Shown: in pieces, positions 1 through 14,200 of the stretch | Layout of the letters: each line of letters begins with the position of its first letter | Position numbering within the stretch: position 1 is the first letter of the stretch | Assembly: GCA_009746045.1 (NCBI GenBank) | Contig: RPFO01000972.1 | Coordinates: 175,001 to 239,000 of the forward strand | Length of the DNA stretch: 64,000 nt | Direction of reading: 5' to 3' | From: Mesostigma viride | Taxonomy: Eukaryota; Streptophyta; Mesostigmatophyceae; Mesostigmatales; Mesostigmataceae | Translations under genes and position numbers: made by a program | The notes under the pieces: model-generated | The model's input: only the letters and a program-made list of their open reading frames with translations | Database searches by the model: none | Told to the model about the DNA's origin: nothing

Positions 1-175
<175 letters not shown>

Positions 176-589
176 AGTCCAGTCGCAAGCAGAAGAACAT
201 AGACTCCTCTGGGCGGGCTGGCTCGAGCTACGAGCAGGCAACACGTGTGCCTCATGATTTCCCTCGTAAAAATAAACGACGTTAAAATTAACCCGTAATT
301 ATACCTCAACCTTAATTAATTTTATTAGTAGCATCGTGCTCCGTGAATTTTTTGGCCGAAATGCCGCGAGTAAATACCTTATTTGCAGGCTCGATCCGTT
401 CCGGAGGTCGTGAATACTTTGAGGTTTCTGCCGCCATGCTTGCTAGCCCTTACCTGCTCCCTCACCTTTGAGGGGAGCTTACACGCAATAAGTGGATGGA
501 ACAGCAACCTGGAAAACTGTCAATCTCTGCATTGGCGAACGGGCAGTGTCTTTTAGATCCTTGCCGGTGGTGACAGCTTCTATGCCGCC
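176..589. promoter_or_regulatory. Intergenic region and 5' UTR upstream of the AXDND1-like gene
   Basis: About 400 bp without a convincing reading frame, AT-rich at 270-340 with several TTAA motifs. It must contain the promoter and 5' UTR of the gene starting at 590. I see no clear TATA box at a fixed distance, and the transcription start cannot be placed. Confidence 0.35.
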
Positions 590-593
590 ATGA
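582..593 (+). promoter_or_regulatory. Three-codon upstream ORF overlapping the main start codon
   Basis: ATG CCG CCA TGA at 582-593. Its stop codon TGA (591-593) overlaps the main ATG (590-592) as ATGA. If transcription starts upstream, ribosomes would terminate exactly on the main start codon, an arrangement compatible with termination-reinitiation. This is inferred from sequence only. Confidence 0.35.
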
Positions 594-3500
594 GCAAACC
601 AAGCGACGCCAGGGACGCCGGTGGAACCTCCATGTTTCCAGCTGCCTTGCCTAGACCCCTGCCGAAACCTCTGTCGGCGAAAAGGGACAAGGAATTGGAC
701 TCTCCAGCGGAAGGAAATGTATCATCCAGGCGCACAGAGAAGCCAAAAGTTGGGAGTAAGTAGAAACGCGAGCTGCCCATGCAATCTCTCGTGTTCCCCC
801 CCCCTCAGCACTCCCAGCTCATCCGCAGCACATCGGATTCTAGACATGGCGATATTTTGCTTACAGGGCACAGGAAACATCCCTCAAGGTCGGGGGATTT
901 GAGGCTTGGTAACGCGCTGTACCTGAGCTCCTACATATGGCTACGGCTTGTGGGAGGAGTTTAAGGCCCTCTTCGCAGCGCTCCCGGCAAGCCCACACAT
1001 AATTTCCACATCGACATGCGGCCACACATCTTCCATTAATAGGCTCTGTACCTATGCTTTGAACTCAGAGAGTTCGTGGATATTTGTAATACCAATGGAA
1101 GGCTTCCATGAACACAGTAGCTGGCTCCCTGAGTCAGTGCACGCCTAGAGCATTTGCGGTGCTGCCATTCCCAGAAGAGCGAAGAATCCCCAATTTCTGT
1201 GGGGTGCATTAGAGACCTGAGGCATCGCTGTTGTTTGGTAAATTTGGCGCTCTTTCAGTGTTCAAGGTTCTCCATACCATTAGGCTATAGGTTTGTTGGC
1301 TAGGGCTTCTTCCCTTCCTATTGTCTGTTTGATGCGCCAACTGTCGGCGTTCCGTTCACTTTTTCGTGGTGAAACAGAATCTACCTTATAAATAAGATAT
1401 TACCATGCATAGGGCAAGTACACATCATCAAATAACCTGCGTGCCTTGAAACACTTTCGTCGTGCTATCAATCGCCACGCGCTCCTTCATTCAATTCCAT
1501 GATATCTAACAATGCCATCTAATGATATCCATGCTATCTAGCAACCATGGCACCAGGATATCTAACAATGCCATCTAATGATATCCATGCTATCTAGCAA
1601 CCATGGCAACGCTTTGACGGACCATGTACAACATCATGCACATAACGCTATCTTACAAAATAAAAATGCGTTATGTGCATCATGGGCATGGGTCATCATG
1701 TCCATTGGTCATCATGGGCATGGGGCATTAAGGGCATGAAGCATTATGGGCATGGGGCATCATTCCTTTCCCATGCTATCTGACAAAAGCGTTAATCCTT
1801 CCACAGACAACGCCCATCGAGATTGCACAATGTCGGCATCGTCATCGTCATTGTCATCGTCATTGTCATGGTCATGGTCATCGTCATGGTCATCGTCATC
1901 GCCTTCGTTGTCGTCGTCGTCGTCATCTTTGCGCGTTCTATTGGCGTGCAGCGTCCCAGGGCCAGGGCGCCAACCGCCACTTCCAGCAGGTGCTGCAGCA
2001 GGTCGAGGAGGCGGTCGCTAAAAGTAGCCGCAACATGGACGAGGTCATGCTGCAGAACAACACGCACTATCACCCCGGCGCGAACGCGAGACGACGGGGA
2101 CATGGAGGGGGAGCGAAGGGGGAAGCTGGACACTCGCCCAGGGTGCCCTCGGCACGCCGCAACGGTACACAGGGAGGGGGCCGCCTGGTGCGGGGGGGGG
2201 GCGGAGGGGGGAAGGGGAGGGATTGCCTGGTTCCAGGGCGCGAGTTTCTTTCTCTTTTGCTTTGAGGGTGCGGGGGAGGGGTTGGGAGGGAAACGCCTCG
2301 TTTAGGGCTGAGATTTTGAAGATACGGTGGAAAGGAAGGCGCTCAATTCAAGGGTCTGTTATTTGGGGCGTGAGTTTTGCTTTTGAATAGCGCTGAAAGG
2401 GTCTGTTATTTGGGGCGTGAGTTTTGCTCTTGAATAGCGCTCAAAGGGTCTGCTATTTGGGGCTTGAGTTTTGCTCTTGAATAGCGCTCAAAGGGTCTGT
2501 TATTTGGGGCGTGAGTTTTGCTCTTGAATAGCGCTGTTTGTTGATAAGGCAGTCTATGTTCGAGGCTGTTGGGGTTTAGCTAGGGGGTTCAGGGCGTAGG
2601 GCCCAAGGGTTAAGGGGCTCGGGGGTTGGTACTGTTTATAGTCTGTGTTGTACATTTTACATGTTAGGTTGATGGGCTTTCATCCGATAGGCTATAGGCT
2701 TGGACTTCTTACATGGAGTCCACATTGAGTGGTTTCGTTACCTCCTACCTGCGCTCCATTTGGAATTCTGTCATGGCTCCTATCGTAAACTGATTGTTCA
2801 TGGCCCCTATCGTAAACTGATTGTTCATGGCCCCTATCGTACACTGAGTGTTCATGGCCCCTATCGTAACCTGATTGTTCATGGCCCCTATCGTACACTG
2901 AGTGTTCATGGCCCCTATCGTGACCTGATTGTTTATGGCCCCTATCGTAACCTGATTGTTCATGGCCCCTATCGTACACTGAGTGTTCATGGTCCCTATC
3001 GTGACCTGATTGTTTATGGCCCCTATCGTAACCTGATTGTTCATGGCCCCTATCGTAACCTGATTGTTCATGGCCCCTATCGTACACTGAGTGTTCATGG
3101 TCCCTATCGTGACCTGATTGTTTATGGCCCCTATCGTAACCTGATTGTTCGTTTGTTGGTTTGTTTTGCTACCCTGCGCTCCCTCTGGGATCCTTCCACG
3201 CTACGCCACAGCGTCCGTCCCCGTCCCCCCCCCCCCTCTTCGAGCCCTTCCAGCCCCCCCCTCGCCCGGAGTCCGCCCTCCCCTTCCTAGCCAAGATCGG
3301 CGAGCTGTCATCCCCCAGGGTGGTGGCCCCTGACCACCCTGCCGAGGCCTCTCCAGGGCCCCCCTTGGGTGGCCACAGCAAGTCGGGCGGTCCCACACGA
3401 CCTCGAGCACCCAACGCCCATGGCCCTAACAGCGCCACCGTTCAAGGCCCAAACAGCCACAGCGTTAGTAGCGGCCCCAGTAGCCATCCGCATACGTCAG

Positions 3501-5257
3501 CAAGGGACCGCCTCACTGGCGGCACCTCAGGTGCGAGTGCCAGCATAAGTTCAAGTGGCAGCACGGGTTCTACTGGCGTCGGTCACGGCGCGCGGCCCAT
3601 GTCGGCCCAGGTGCCCTTGAGCGCGCCCATGGTGGCGCCGCACCACTCGGGGGCCGCCACATGTCGCGGCCTGGGACCATCATCGTCGCCGCCCGGGTCA
3701 AACGCTGCTGGCATCCCAGAGACGGGTGTGGTAGGTTGTTGCCGAAACTACCGTGGTCGGTTGCAACAACTAATGTGGTAGGTTGTTGGCAAGAGATCGA
3801 GGTGAAAATGCTGCCAAAAACCAATGTGCTGTGGCTCAGATGGTAGAGCATCTGATCAAATGTGGTAGGCCTCGCCGCCGTGTGTTTCTTCACGTCCTGG
3901 TCACCTGTTGGATGTTGCAGGGAAAAACCGGGCAACACTGTGGTCGTTGCCCGTGTGTTGTGTTCATTTTCCAGTCAGTTTTTGGATTGCAACCCTACAA
4001 CCAGGGAGATGATCAGCATTAACTTGCCATCAGGGCTGCAGGCTGTAGCACCAGATCATGCATGCACTACCATACGCAAGTATGTAATTTTTCTTCTTCT
4101 GCCTTACACTTACACACCAGCCGTGGCATCTTGCACCAAATGCACTAACATCCGTGAGTGTTTTATCCCTGCTTCTTCTTCCTTACACTTGAATCCTCAC
4201 ACACACCAGCCGTGGCAACTGCGCCGACCCACCATATGGGACGTTGACCGCAGCCAAGAGAAGGAAAAAGAGAAGGACAAGGAGGTGGAAAAACTCAAGG
4301 AGAGGGACAAGGAACTCGAACGGGCCCGCCCCTCGCCCCCCTCACAACCACGTCCGCAGGGTTCCGCCACCCCTAGCGGCGCCACCCCTATTATGCCATC
4401 CTCCATCAACCCCACCCAGGCCATTCTCCACCAGATCGACGTCTCATACCGCTTTGAGCGCCCTCTCTCCACCCCTAATGCTGTGGCCTCGTCCACCGCC
4501 GACACCGCCCTGGCGGGCAGAGTGGCAGCAGCGGTGGCCAGTTCAGCCACCGGAGACGGCGGCGTGACGGGGGGAAGCAGTACCCCATGGGGCATGATCA
4601 CTGGCGATGTTGCGGCAGCTAGCATCGGTGCCGATGCCAGCCTTAGTGCCAGATCGGAGACGGGAGGGGAAGGGGCCAGGACCGGTGGGGCGACTGCGAG
4701 GAATCCCAGCAGTGGCAGCAGTAATAATAACAAAGCAATGCATCATAATTCTGGGGACGACACTCGCACCGGAAGAAACAGCATCTCCCATGCGGGCTAT
4801 GCCGGTCCGCCGACCGGTGACGGCAGCAGTAGTACCAGCGGCCCAGGAGGCACGGCCAGGGCCGGTGCGGACGCCAGCGCTGCCGCCCCAGGGTCTATTC
4901 CTCCGTCCCTGATCCATGTGCACGCGATTGGTGGACTAGCCACCCCCTTTTGGCCCCAAGTGCCCCCCCGGAAACCCCGCGCCAAGTCGGCGAGCCCTGG
5001 AAGCCTGATGGTGTCATCATCGCCGGCGGTCGTGGCGGCAGAGGCTATTGCCTCACACTCCGCAGCTAGTAATAATAGTTATTTTGCCGCATCGCTGGGC
5101 CAGGCAGCCCCCTCCTCGGCACCCAGTCAGCCCTTTTCTGCGCGGCCTGATGCCGCTGAGCTGGCGCAGTATTCGGCGAATCTGCGCCAGGGTGTGTTGC
5201 CGGATTCAGAGATCCCTGCCCGGTTCCAGATCTTCAGCCACGACCCTGTGTTCAAAG
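590..5257 (+). CDS. Exons 1-3: low-complexity N-terminal region of the AXDND1-like protein
   Basis: Exon 1 (590-755) encodes a basic, Pro-rich start (MSKPSDARD...) and ends in phase 1 at GTAAG. Exon 2 (3291-3730) is Ser/Gly/Pro-rich and ends in phase 0 at GTAGGT. Exon 3 (4210-5257) opens with PWQLRRPTIWDVDRS and a charged E/K/D helix (about residues 211-235), followed by a long Ala/Ser/Gly linker and then EIPARFQIFSHDPVFK, which begins the conserved core. Start choice: 590 is the first ATG that leads into an open frame with a good donor; the ATG at 582 stops after three codons. The tripeptide join across intron 1 (PKVG-T-KIGE) is consistent but not independently verified. Confidence 0.65.
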
Positions 5258-8200
5258 GTAAGGACGCGCTTCGCGGCAACGTTTTCACAATCCAACCCCA
5301 GGGGGGTGCCTTTCGGACCCGTAGGGTGCCTTTGCGTTTTAAAGTAGGAAATCGCCGTGTTTGAAGGCCTCTTGTGATTTTGAAGGTGATTTTTTTTCCC
5401 CACAGAGAATGATGGCGTGGTAGCGGGGAAATCCTAGGGAGACAGGCCCTAGGATCGATGAGCCTGTTACACCACCTATGAGTGGCTGCCTTGCGAACAC
5501 AGGCGCCACTCCTAGGCGGGAGGGGTAGGATAAGATGGGGGCCGGAGGGGGAGGATTGCGTGGGTCTTTGCATGTCCTCCTTCCTGGTGCTGTATAGGGT
5601 CATCTTTCTCTTGGTCTAGCTGTTTGGGCTCATTATCGCTTGGTCTAGCTGTTTGGGCTCATTATCCCTTGGTCTAGCTGTTTGGGCTCATTATCTCTTG
5701 GTCTAGCTGTTTGGGCTCATTATCTCTTGGTCTAGCTGTTTGGGCTCATTATCTCTTGGTCTAGCTGTTTGGGCTCATTATCTCTTGGTCTAGCTGTTTG
5801 GGCTCATTATCTCTTGGTCTAGCTGTTTGGGCTCATTATCTCTTGGTCTAGCTGTTTGGGCTCATTATCTCTTGGTCTAGCTGTTTGGGCTCATTATCTC
5901 TTGGTCTAGCTGTTTGGGCTCATTATCTCTTACTACTAGAGTTGAGCTGTTTTGGATCATCACCTTGGTCTAGCTGTTTAGGGTCATTATCTCTTTTGGG
6001 GTTGAGCTGTTATGGGTTATGTTCTTGGTCTAGCTGTTTAGGGTCGTTATCTCTACTGGGTTTGAGCTGTTTAAGGTCATTCGCTTGATATAGCTGTTTA
6101 GGGTTTAGCTGTTTGGGGTCTAGCTATTTAGGTTCATTATCTCTTGGTCTAACGCGGCAGGCACGGGGGAGGACAGCGCGTCGTAGCCTTGTGTGTCCTG
6201 TGCGTGCCAACCAACCTAGTCGGCAACCGTGTGTGTCCTGTGCGTGCCAACCAACCTAGTCGGCAACCGTGTGTGTCCTGTGCGTGCCAACCAACCTAGT
6301 CGGCAACCGTGTGTGTCCTGTGCGTGCCAACCAACCTAGTGATTTTTGTATCATGGCAACACAAGGAAGGAAAACTTATAAATTATAACATGACTCCGTT
6401 GGGAGATCATGTAGCAATCTGGAGGACAGTTCAGAGTATTCACAAGGAATTATACACTTTTGTGTTCGATGCGTCTGGATGGTGTCGAACAGGCGCGGCA
6501 GGCAAGGGGGAGGACAGCGCGGAACTGTTGCGGCTCGCGGACCCGAGTGTGGCGCAACGCGACCCGACGCAGGGCGCCGCCGACGAATGGCGTGCACTGC
6601 AGTTCCCCTCCAAGAGGTATCGCCGCTTGTGTCCTGAGAAGCGATGGAGGGATCGTTATCTTTTTAGATGCGCCTCCATTTCCCTCAATGAAGTGGGCGC
6701 TGGTTTTGTCCCTGAGAAGCATTTGGGGTAGTGATTTTTTTATGCGCTTCATTTCTCCTATAAAAGGTTGACACCGCGTTTGGCCTTGTAACAGATTGAG
6801 GGGTGAATTTTCATGCACGCCACACTCCACATCGCAGCACTCCGCACTCAACACACTGCAAACCAGTGGGGGGAAAGATGGGCAGTGTTCTGTTCATGCA
6901 CTCCACGCCTCAGTTCCCTTTTATGGGGTGGGAACCCCAGCGCTCATCGAGAAGTGGGTGTTGGTGACATCTTCATGCACGCTCACTCACGCCGGTTCCG
7001 GGAGCGGTGCATGCCCATCGCTGCCAGTTCCGCGCCCAAGGGGGCAGTGTAAAGTGCAATAAGCATACGATAGGAAACCCCTTGCCTGTCTTGTCGCTTG
7101 TAGCTTCTGGGTCACTTGTGGCTGGACCACTCTTGGCTAAGCAGCGGCTGGAAGACGTATTGGAATCGAACAGTGACGGACACCCCTTCCTGAAGAAACT
7201 CACTTGATTCATAAAGACCCCTTTGTTCTATCAAGGAGACAAACCCTTTGTTCTATGCTCCCCAGAGGGTCCCCCGGCGATGTGCGGCTAGTTGCCAAGA
7301 AAGCAAATAAGAAAGCAAATAAGAAAGCAAATTAGAAAGCAAATAAGAGAGCGAATAAGAAAGCAAATAAGAAAGCAAATAAGAAAGCACATTGGAGCGT
7401 CCCGTGATTCATGCTGATCTGTCGACTTATCCAGTTACAGGTCACTTCCTCCGAGATCCTTGCTTGTGCGTCCAGTCCCTGCTAGCTTGCTTTTTCTGCT
7501 AGCTTGCTTTTTCCTGATAGCTTCCTTTTCCGGATAGCTTGCTTTTTCCTGATAACTTCCTTTTCCTGATAGCTTACTTACTTTACTTGATTGATTTTTG
7601 TCAATAACCCACTCTCCCTGCCAGGCCATTGGTGCCGATGGAGGTAGTGCACTTCATTAAAGCTAGCGCTGTTACCATTCACTACTGACCCACCCACGGA
7701 GCTAACTCATGTTTCTACCCATCTACCGATTACTGTCTTCTCAACTTGCTTAGGGACGTGCGTCCCCACCCTTGCTCCCTGCCCTTGCTCCACCGCCCTT
7801 GCTCCCTGCCCTTGCTCCACCGCCCTTGCCTGCTTACTCGCAAGCTCGGTTGCTTGCTGATACCTACCACCGCTCCAGGCCGTCGGGCCACCCGGTGGCA
7901 TGTGGTATACCTCACAAATGCTAGCTTTGTAGTCCGCTTCATTTGCCAAGATGCCCCCTTTACAAACAATTTCTGCGCCCACTTTCCTGCTTACATGCCA
8001 GACCCTCGGGCTGGCCGGAGGTGGTCTACCCCATCAAGTTCCCCATCAAGTTAGACTAGCTTCCTTGTCAGCACACCTGCTTGTGTGCCCACGTATGTTC
8101 CCACCAATAGCTATAAGCTCATTCGCCTATTTAGTTTAGTACTCACCGATATTCCTTACCTGTGTAAGCGCCTTACCCTGGCGCCCTCTGGAGGTGTTCT

Positions 8201-11200
8201 ACCTCGCAAACGCTAGTTCTGCTGCCAACCCACTTCCCGCTAGCTTTCTTGTCAACTTACGGACGCCCTTGCTATCGCGCGCTTGCCATCCCGCCCTTGC
8301 TCCCCCGCCCTTGCTTGCATGCTTTCTTCCTCACTATTCCTTCCCCCCCGCACCCCACCCACCAGCCCGTCGGGCCGACTAGAGGTAGTATGCCTCGCGC
8401 GCGTGCTGGACCTGATGTGTGCAGAGATCATCGAGAAGATGCCGGACAAGGAGGCCCCGCAACAGGCCATGGGCGGGCGGGGGGCACCAGAGGAGTTGGC
8501 CGCGGTGGACCTGGACGCGTCATCGTACGCACTGTGGGACGTGAGTACGAGTCTCTTGTAGGAAAACACTGTTATTTACTATCACAGGACCTGGACGCGC
8601 CATCGTACGCGCTGTGGGACGTGAGCCTTCCTTGGGTCTTTAAGCGTCATGAAAGGACCTCGACATACTGCAGTATGCTACTATCATACCTTGACGCGCC
8701 GTCGTGTGCCATCTGGCATGTGAGTGGTTGCAATAGACCTATGACGTATCATAGCCTGATGATCGATTTCGCCTGTCTACCGAAACCCGCTTCTTACTAC
8801 TATTTGATCTTTGTTAGGTCTACTCGGTGATCTGGAAGGAGCTGGTAACCCAAGCGGGGGCGCACTGCATATTCCTCCATCTCCATTCCATTTACTAAAC
8901 GCCCACAATCCGATTCCATGATTCGACTAACAGATCCCCCCACAAACAAACATGATTCCACTAGCAGGACCCCACACAAACAAACATGATTCCACTAACA
9001 GACTCACACACAAACAAACATCATTCTACTAACAGACGCGCACACTAGCAAACACATTAATCTCCTACCCCCACACTAACAAACACAATTGTACTACCCC
9101 CCACATTAACATTCGCGCCAGGTCTATTTGGCCATCTGGAAGGAACTGGAGCACCTAGTGCCGTGGTTGCTCACCCCAGTCCGCCCAACATGTGTCTTAC
9201 CAAATATTGGCCGCCAGGTCTACTCGGTCGTCTGGAAAGAGCTCGTCCGGCAAGTGTGGGTGCACTGCGTTGAGCGGGGAGTGCTCCTTGAGCGGCTCCG
9301 CCGCGGTGTGGCCGACATCCTGTCCTTCCTCTCTTCTTATGCGGTTGCGGCGCGGTTGGCGCTGGGCGACCTTCTCCGCCAGCTGGCGGAGAAGAAAGAC
9401 GCGCTCATCGGGGTCACGAGGGACGTCTCGGAGAAGGGCGTGCATATCCAGTCGCTGGAGTGCCAGGTCCAGGTGCTGGAGGTGAGGGCTGGGGAAGAGT
9501 TTTTACATGGCCTATAAAGGGGATCTCACGGCTGCCAGCATATATCCTGTTTGGCGTGTCCATCCAGCCGTAGAGTGCCAAGTCCAGGTGCTGGAGGTGA
9601 GGGATTTTCTCTGTTCTTGAAATGGATACGCCATCCAGTAGCATAGATCCTGTCGGGTGTGCGCATGTAGTCGGTTGAGTCTCAGGTCGAGGTGGTGGAT
9701 GTGGGTGGGGGAGACGGGCGCTTGCACCCCCCGCTTGAGGCTGATGACGGATCCGGCCGATCCAGGGCTGCGATCTTAAACCTGAAATCAAATCCAGGGC
9801 TGCGATCTTAAAGTAGAAAACGAATCCAGGGCTGACCATCTTAAACATCAAGTAGGCACATCCACCCACCCTCGCGTACGACTGACCGCTACTTAGCAGC
9901 GCTTGGTGCCTGCTTTGAGATCTTTTTCCCCCAAACCAGCCCTGCGATCCCCGATTTGCAAAATCCAGGGTCTCGAGATCTTAAACCTGAGAATCATAAA
10001 CCTCGAACTGGGGGTGTATCTGGCTTCTGAAGGTGGTTTTACAGCCCGGGCTTGCAGGTCGGTTTTGATGCACATCGCAGGTCATTTGAGTGCCAAGTCC
10101 AGGAGCTGGAGGTGAAGCCTGGGGATGGCTTCTCATTAGCAGGGCTGGTGTTTCTTGGCCGTCATTAGCGTCACGCATTACTGGGTGTGCGCGTCCAGTC
10201 ATTATAGCGCCTGGTCCGGGTGCTGGAGGGGAGCCAGGGGGGGAAGGGGGGGAGGGAGGGGTAGGCAGCCTGATTGTGTTACAGTAGGCAGCCTGATGGT
10301 GTTACGGTAGGCAGCCTGATGGTGTTACAGTAGGCAGCCTGATGGTGTTTCGGTAGGCAGCCTGATGGTGTTACAGTAGGCAGCCTGATGGTGTTACGGT
10401 AGGCAGCCTGATGGTGTTACGGTGGGCAGCCTGATTTTGTTTTACTGTTTTAACATGATTGTGTTGCGGTAGGCAGCCTGATTGTGTTTTACTGTTTTGA
10501 CCTGATTGTGTTACGGTAGGCAGCCTGATTATGTTACGATGAGCAGCCTGATTACCTTTTTGTAGTGTTCAACCAAGGTGTCTGTCGGTTGGGTAATGCT
10601 GAGTGTCTCGAAGTCTCTCCTCCACGCAGCATCCCTACCATAGAACGCTGCTTTGAGTTCGTTTCGGTGCAGAGAAACTCATGGACGGCCGGTCCACATC
10701 ATGTATTAGTACGACCGGGGCTCATGCGGTGGTGCAGTGAGAGAGGCGTGGAGGGGCTTCCCCCTCCTGGTCGTGTAGCAGAGATCTACTGCACCGCCTT
10801 CCATAGTTCGTTGGTACCTGTGCTGGGTTTTTGCCCCTATTTAAAAGATACCTTAACACATATGATCTTATTTCCTTTCTCTATCTAAGGCCCCCCTCCT
10901 CGTTGTGTATAGGGGTTGGAGGTTCCTTTACTTTGCATTGGCACCCATTTGACGCACTCGCGTGCTTATTAATTATTAATAATTAATCTACGGCCTTGCT
11001 TGTATCCACCCTCAATGACCATCGTACCCTATGTCCTGCTCCCGCGCTATGCACAGGCCATGCTCGAAAAGGAGCGGCCGCGCACGACCCAACAGGCTAT
11101 TGTGCCAATGCCGTTACCACATTTTATGGGATGCACAGTTATTTGCCCCATTTGTCCCATTCGACATGTAATTGTTCTGTACATGCAGGCCATGCTGGGA

Positions 11201-14200
11201 ATGGAGCCCTGCGCACAGCCAAGCCAGATTACTGACAGCGCTTTATTATACCAAGCGGGTTGTGAGTGCGTTTGCCATCTCTCAAAGCTAATCAGACTTT
11301 TTTTTTTTCACTCTTGCGCCCCCATCATCTCCGTGTGCAGGCCATGCTTGAGAAGGAGCGCCTGCGCACGGCCAAGCAGGCGGAACAGCTGGCCGAGCAC
11401 GCGGGCCGCGCGACCACGCAGCAGTCGCGCATCGACCAATTGGAGATGACATCCGATGCGCTGAGGGACGCGCTTGCTGATGTGCTGGCGCAGGCGAGGG
11501 GGAAGGGTTCCACGCTGGCGGTGCCGGAGGCTGTACGCACGATTCTTGCGAACGCGGGTGCGGCCAACACGTACGAGGAGGACAGGGAGGTGGGTGGGGG
11601 CTGAGTGTGTGTGTGGGGGGGGGGGTGTTACTCCATCGATAAAGAGTAGGTTGAGATAGTATTGATGGGGGGCCGCATGCACTATCGTGGGTAACACATA
11701 CGAGGAGGACCGAGAGGTGCGCGGGTGGGACAGGGGGCGGTTGCTGGCGGTGGCTACTGTGTTATGAACGAGGTACGTATGTGATATTGATAGGAGGCTG
11801 TGCGCAGTTTTTGTTGCCAGCAAATGTAAGGAGGATTGAGAGGTGGATGGGGAGGGCGCGACCGTGAGGAGGAGGCAGGGGTAGGTGTGGGTGGGGAGGA
11901 GGTGGGGAGTGGGGTCGCTGTGTGTTAATGTTTTGCTGTGTGTTAAGGTGTTTGTCCGCAACACTCGGCTCTGTTTGTCTTGACTCCAATCTATCTCCAA
12001 ATATATTTCTGATGGATGCCTGTTGCTTAACTGTCCATCACAGGCCATGAAGCGGCTGCGCCCTTATGCTTCGCTGTGTGTCTGGAACTCACTCATTCCC
12101 ATGCCTGATGGCTTCACTTTCTGTGATAATGTCACAGGCCGTCGAGCGCCTGCGCTCATTCCGCAACGCTCAGCTGGTCGAAGCGCTGGAGAGCGCGCGC
12201 TCCTCCGCCGCCGCGTGGGAGGCGCTCGCCACCACGGCGATGAAGCAGCTCGCGTTGCAGGCGGTGGAGCGGCCGGTGGTGATGGGGGCGGGTGTCGCGG
12301 GGGTTGGGCTCGGTGAGGCGGAGGTGACAGCTGGCAGGAGCGGGTCGTCCGCGCTGGGATTGAAACGGACGGGACGTGGTGAGGACTTGGACCCAACAGG
12401 CCTGTTTTGCTTGCTTTCTTCATCGTCTGTGATGCGGACTTGAACTAAAAGGTTTACTACAGCGGCTTATCAAGGCAACCCCCTATTTAGGCTGTTTAGG
12501 CTTATTACTGTATTTTACTTTCTTTTATTATCCTCTATTCTCAACCCCCTATCCTGTAATTTCCGTTCTGTAATCTGCTCTCTACATTCTTCAAAGTGCC
12601 TTTACAAAATAGAGCGTCCCAAGTATGAGTGCTTGCGCGTTCTGTTCTCTCTAACGTTAAGGCCCTCTTTCTGACTTTTGACAAGGGCAACTCAAACAAC
12701 TGTTCTCACTGACGATGGATGCACGGCTGTTCAATAGTAGTAATAGTCTATATTTAACGCACAGCAGGCCCATGAGATAGTCACACAATCATAACATAAA
12801 TATGTTCCCCGAATCATAACATCAATATGGCTGGAGGAATGGCCCCAGCCATCCAACTGGGTCGACACCTCGACCGGTAAATATAGATTTTTTTTGCGGC
12901 CTCAGGATAGCTGCTATGACGTTTCCGGACACTTTTCTGTATGCCCATCCTCGCGACAGCTGAGCATTCTATAATCCTCTTCTGCCCTCTGCGGCGGCAC
13001 ACTGATTCTACTATTTTTCTGAAGTATCCAAGTAGCTGCTTTGAACATGTCCGCCACACGGTCACCATGATTCCAGTTTCCACGTCCTTGCTTATGCTTG
13101 CTTTCGCAAATCCTCCTGCCCGCATGTCCCTCACATCCCCAGTTAGCATCGAACCACACACGTTTGTACTGTAGACGTACGTGCGGTACACATATGCTTG
13201 CAAGCAGTTAGGAGTGTTTCTGAGAACGCTCCTGGCCAACTCCCGCCTTGATGGTTTCTTAATTTATGACGAGATCTGATTCCATCAAGTGACTCCTGCC
13301 TTCGCAAGCCTCCCTACCACCCAGCTCCCTCCTCCCTCCTCCCTCCTTTCTCCTACTGATCCCCCCAGTTGGCATCGAAACATGTACGTTTGCGTGCGTG
13401 TGCGTGTGTGTATGCGTGTGTGGCGACAAGTCTTCCCGAGAACGGTCCTGACAAGTTTCTGTCTTGAAGCGTTCCTGATGGGTCACGAGATTGAGTTCAA
13501 ATTACTGACTCCTGCCTACAAGCAACGTCCCCGACACACCTCCAGGTGTCACCAGGTGGCATCGAGCGAGCATATATTTCTGTGTGCGTGTGGGCATGTG
13601 GCTAGGCCCTAGGAATGTTCCTGACCAGCCCCTGCCTGCAAGCAACGCCCCTGACCAACTCGCTTGCGTCGCCAGGTGGCATCGAACGGTGCGAGGACGG
13701 GAGCACCATCGACATGGGAGGTGCCGAGGAGGTGGACTCGCGCAATGCGGAGGAAGACACGGCGGCGAGTGCCGCCCGTGCAGGTAGGGGCAGTATGGTA
13801 GATGGGGTTCCTATTGTAGGTATCATAAGGCAGGATCATTGGAGGGGGTTATATATAAATATATAAGGGTTATATAGGAATGGAGAGCCGCATTGGATCA
13901 TTGGAGAGGGACGATGTCACATACTCAAAAGTTTGTACTCTCCCAGTGGAGGCACGCGAGTGAGTGAAGGAAGGAAGGAGTGTCACCCGTCACCCGTCAC
14001 CTGTCACCCTCGCCATCCCCCGGCATAACGCTCCCCTCCCTCCCCCACCCTGTCCCCCAACACGCGCCATTGTGCCCCGCCAGATGGCGCCCCCTCAGGG
14101 CTGCCGCAGCCCCGCCCCAGCTTCCACCTCCCCAACCTCCGCATCAAGATCGACGAGGACCGGACCAGCGCGACCACCAGTGGGTCGCCCAGCCCGTCTT

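Noticed and set aside
2692-3290. Overlapping repeat-peptide frames on both strands (HGPYRNLIV and HEQSGYDRG types)
   Set aside because: The 27-bp minisatellite is a multiple of three and stays open in several frames. It lies in intron 1, with no splice or composition support for coding.
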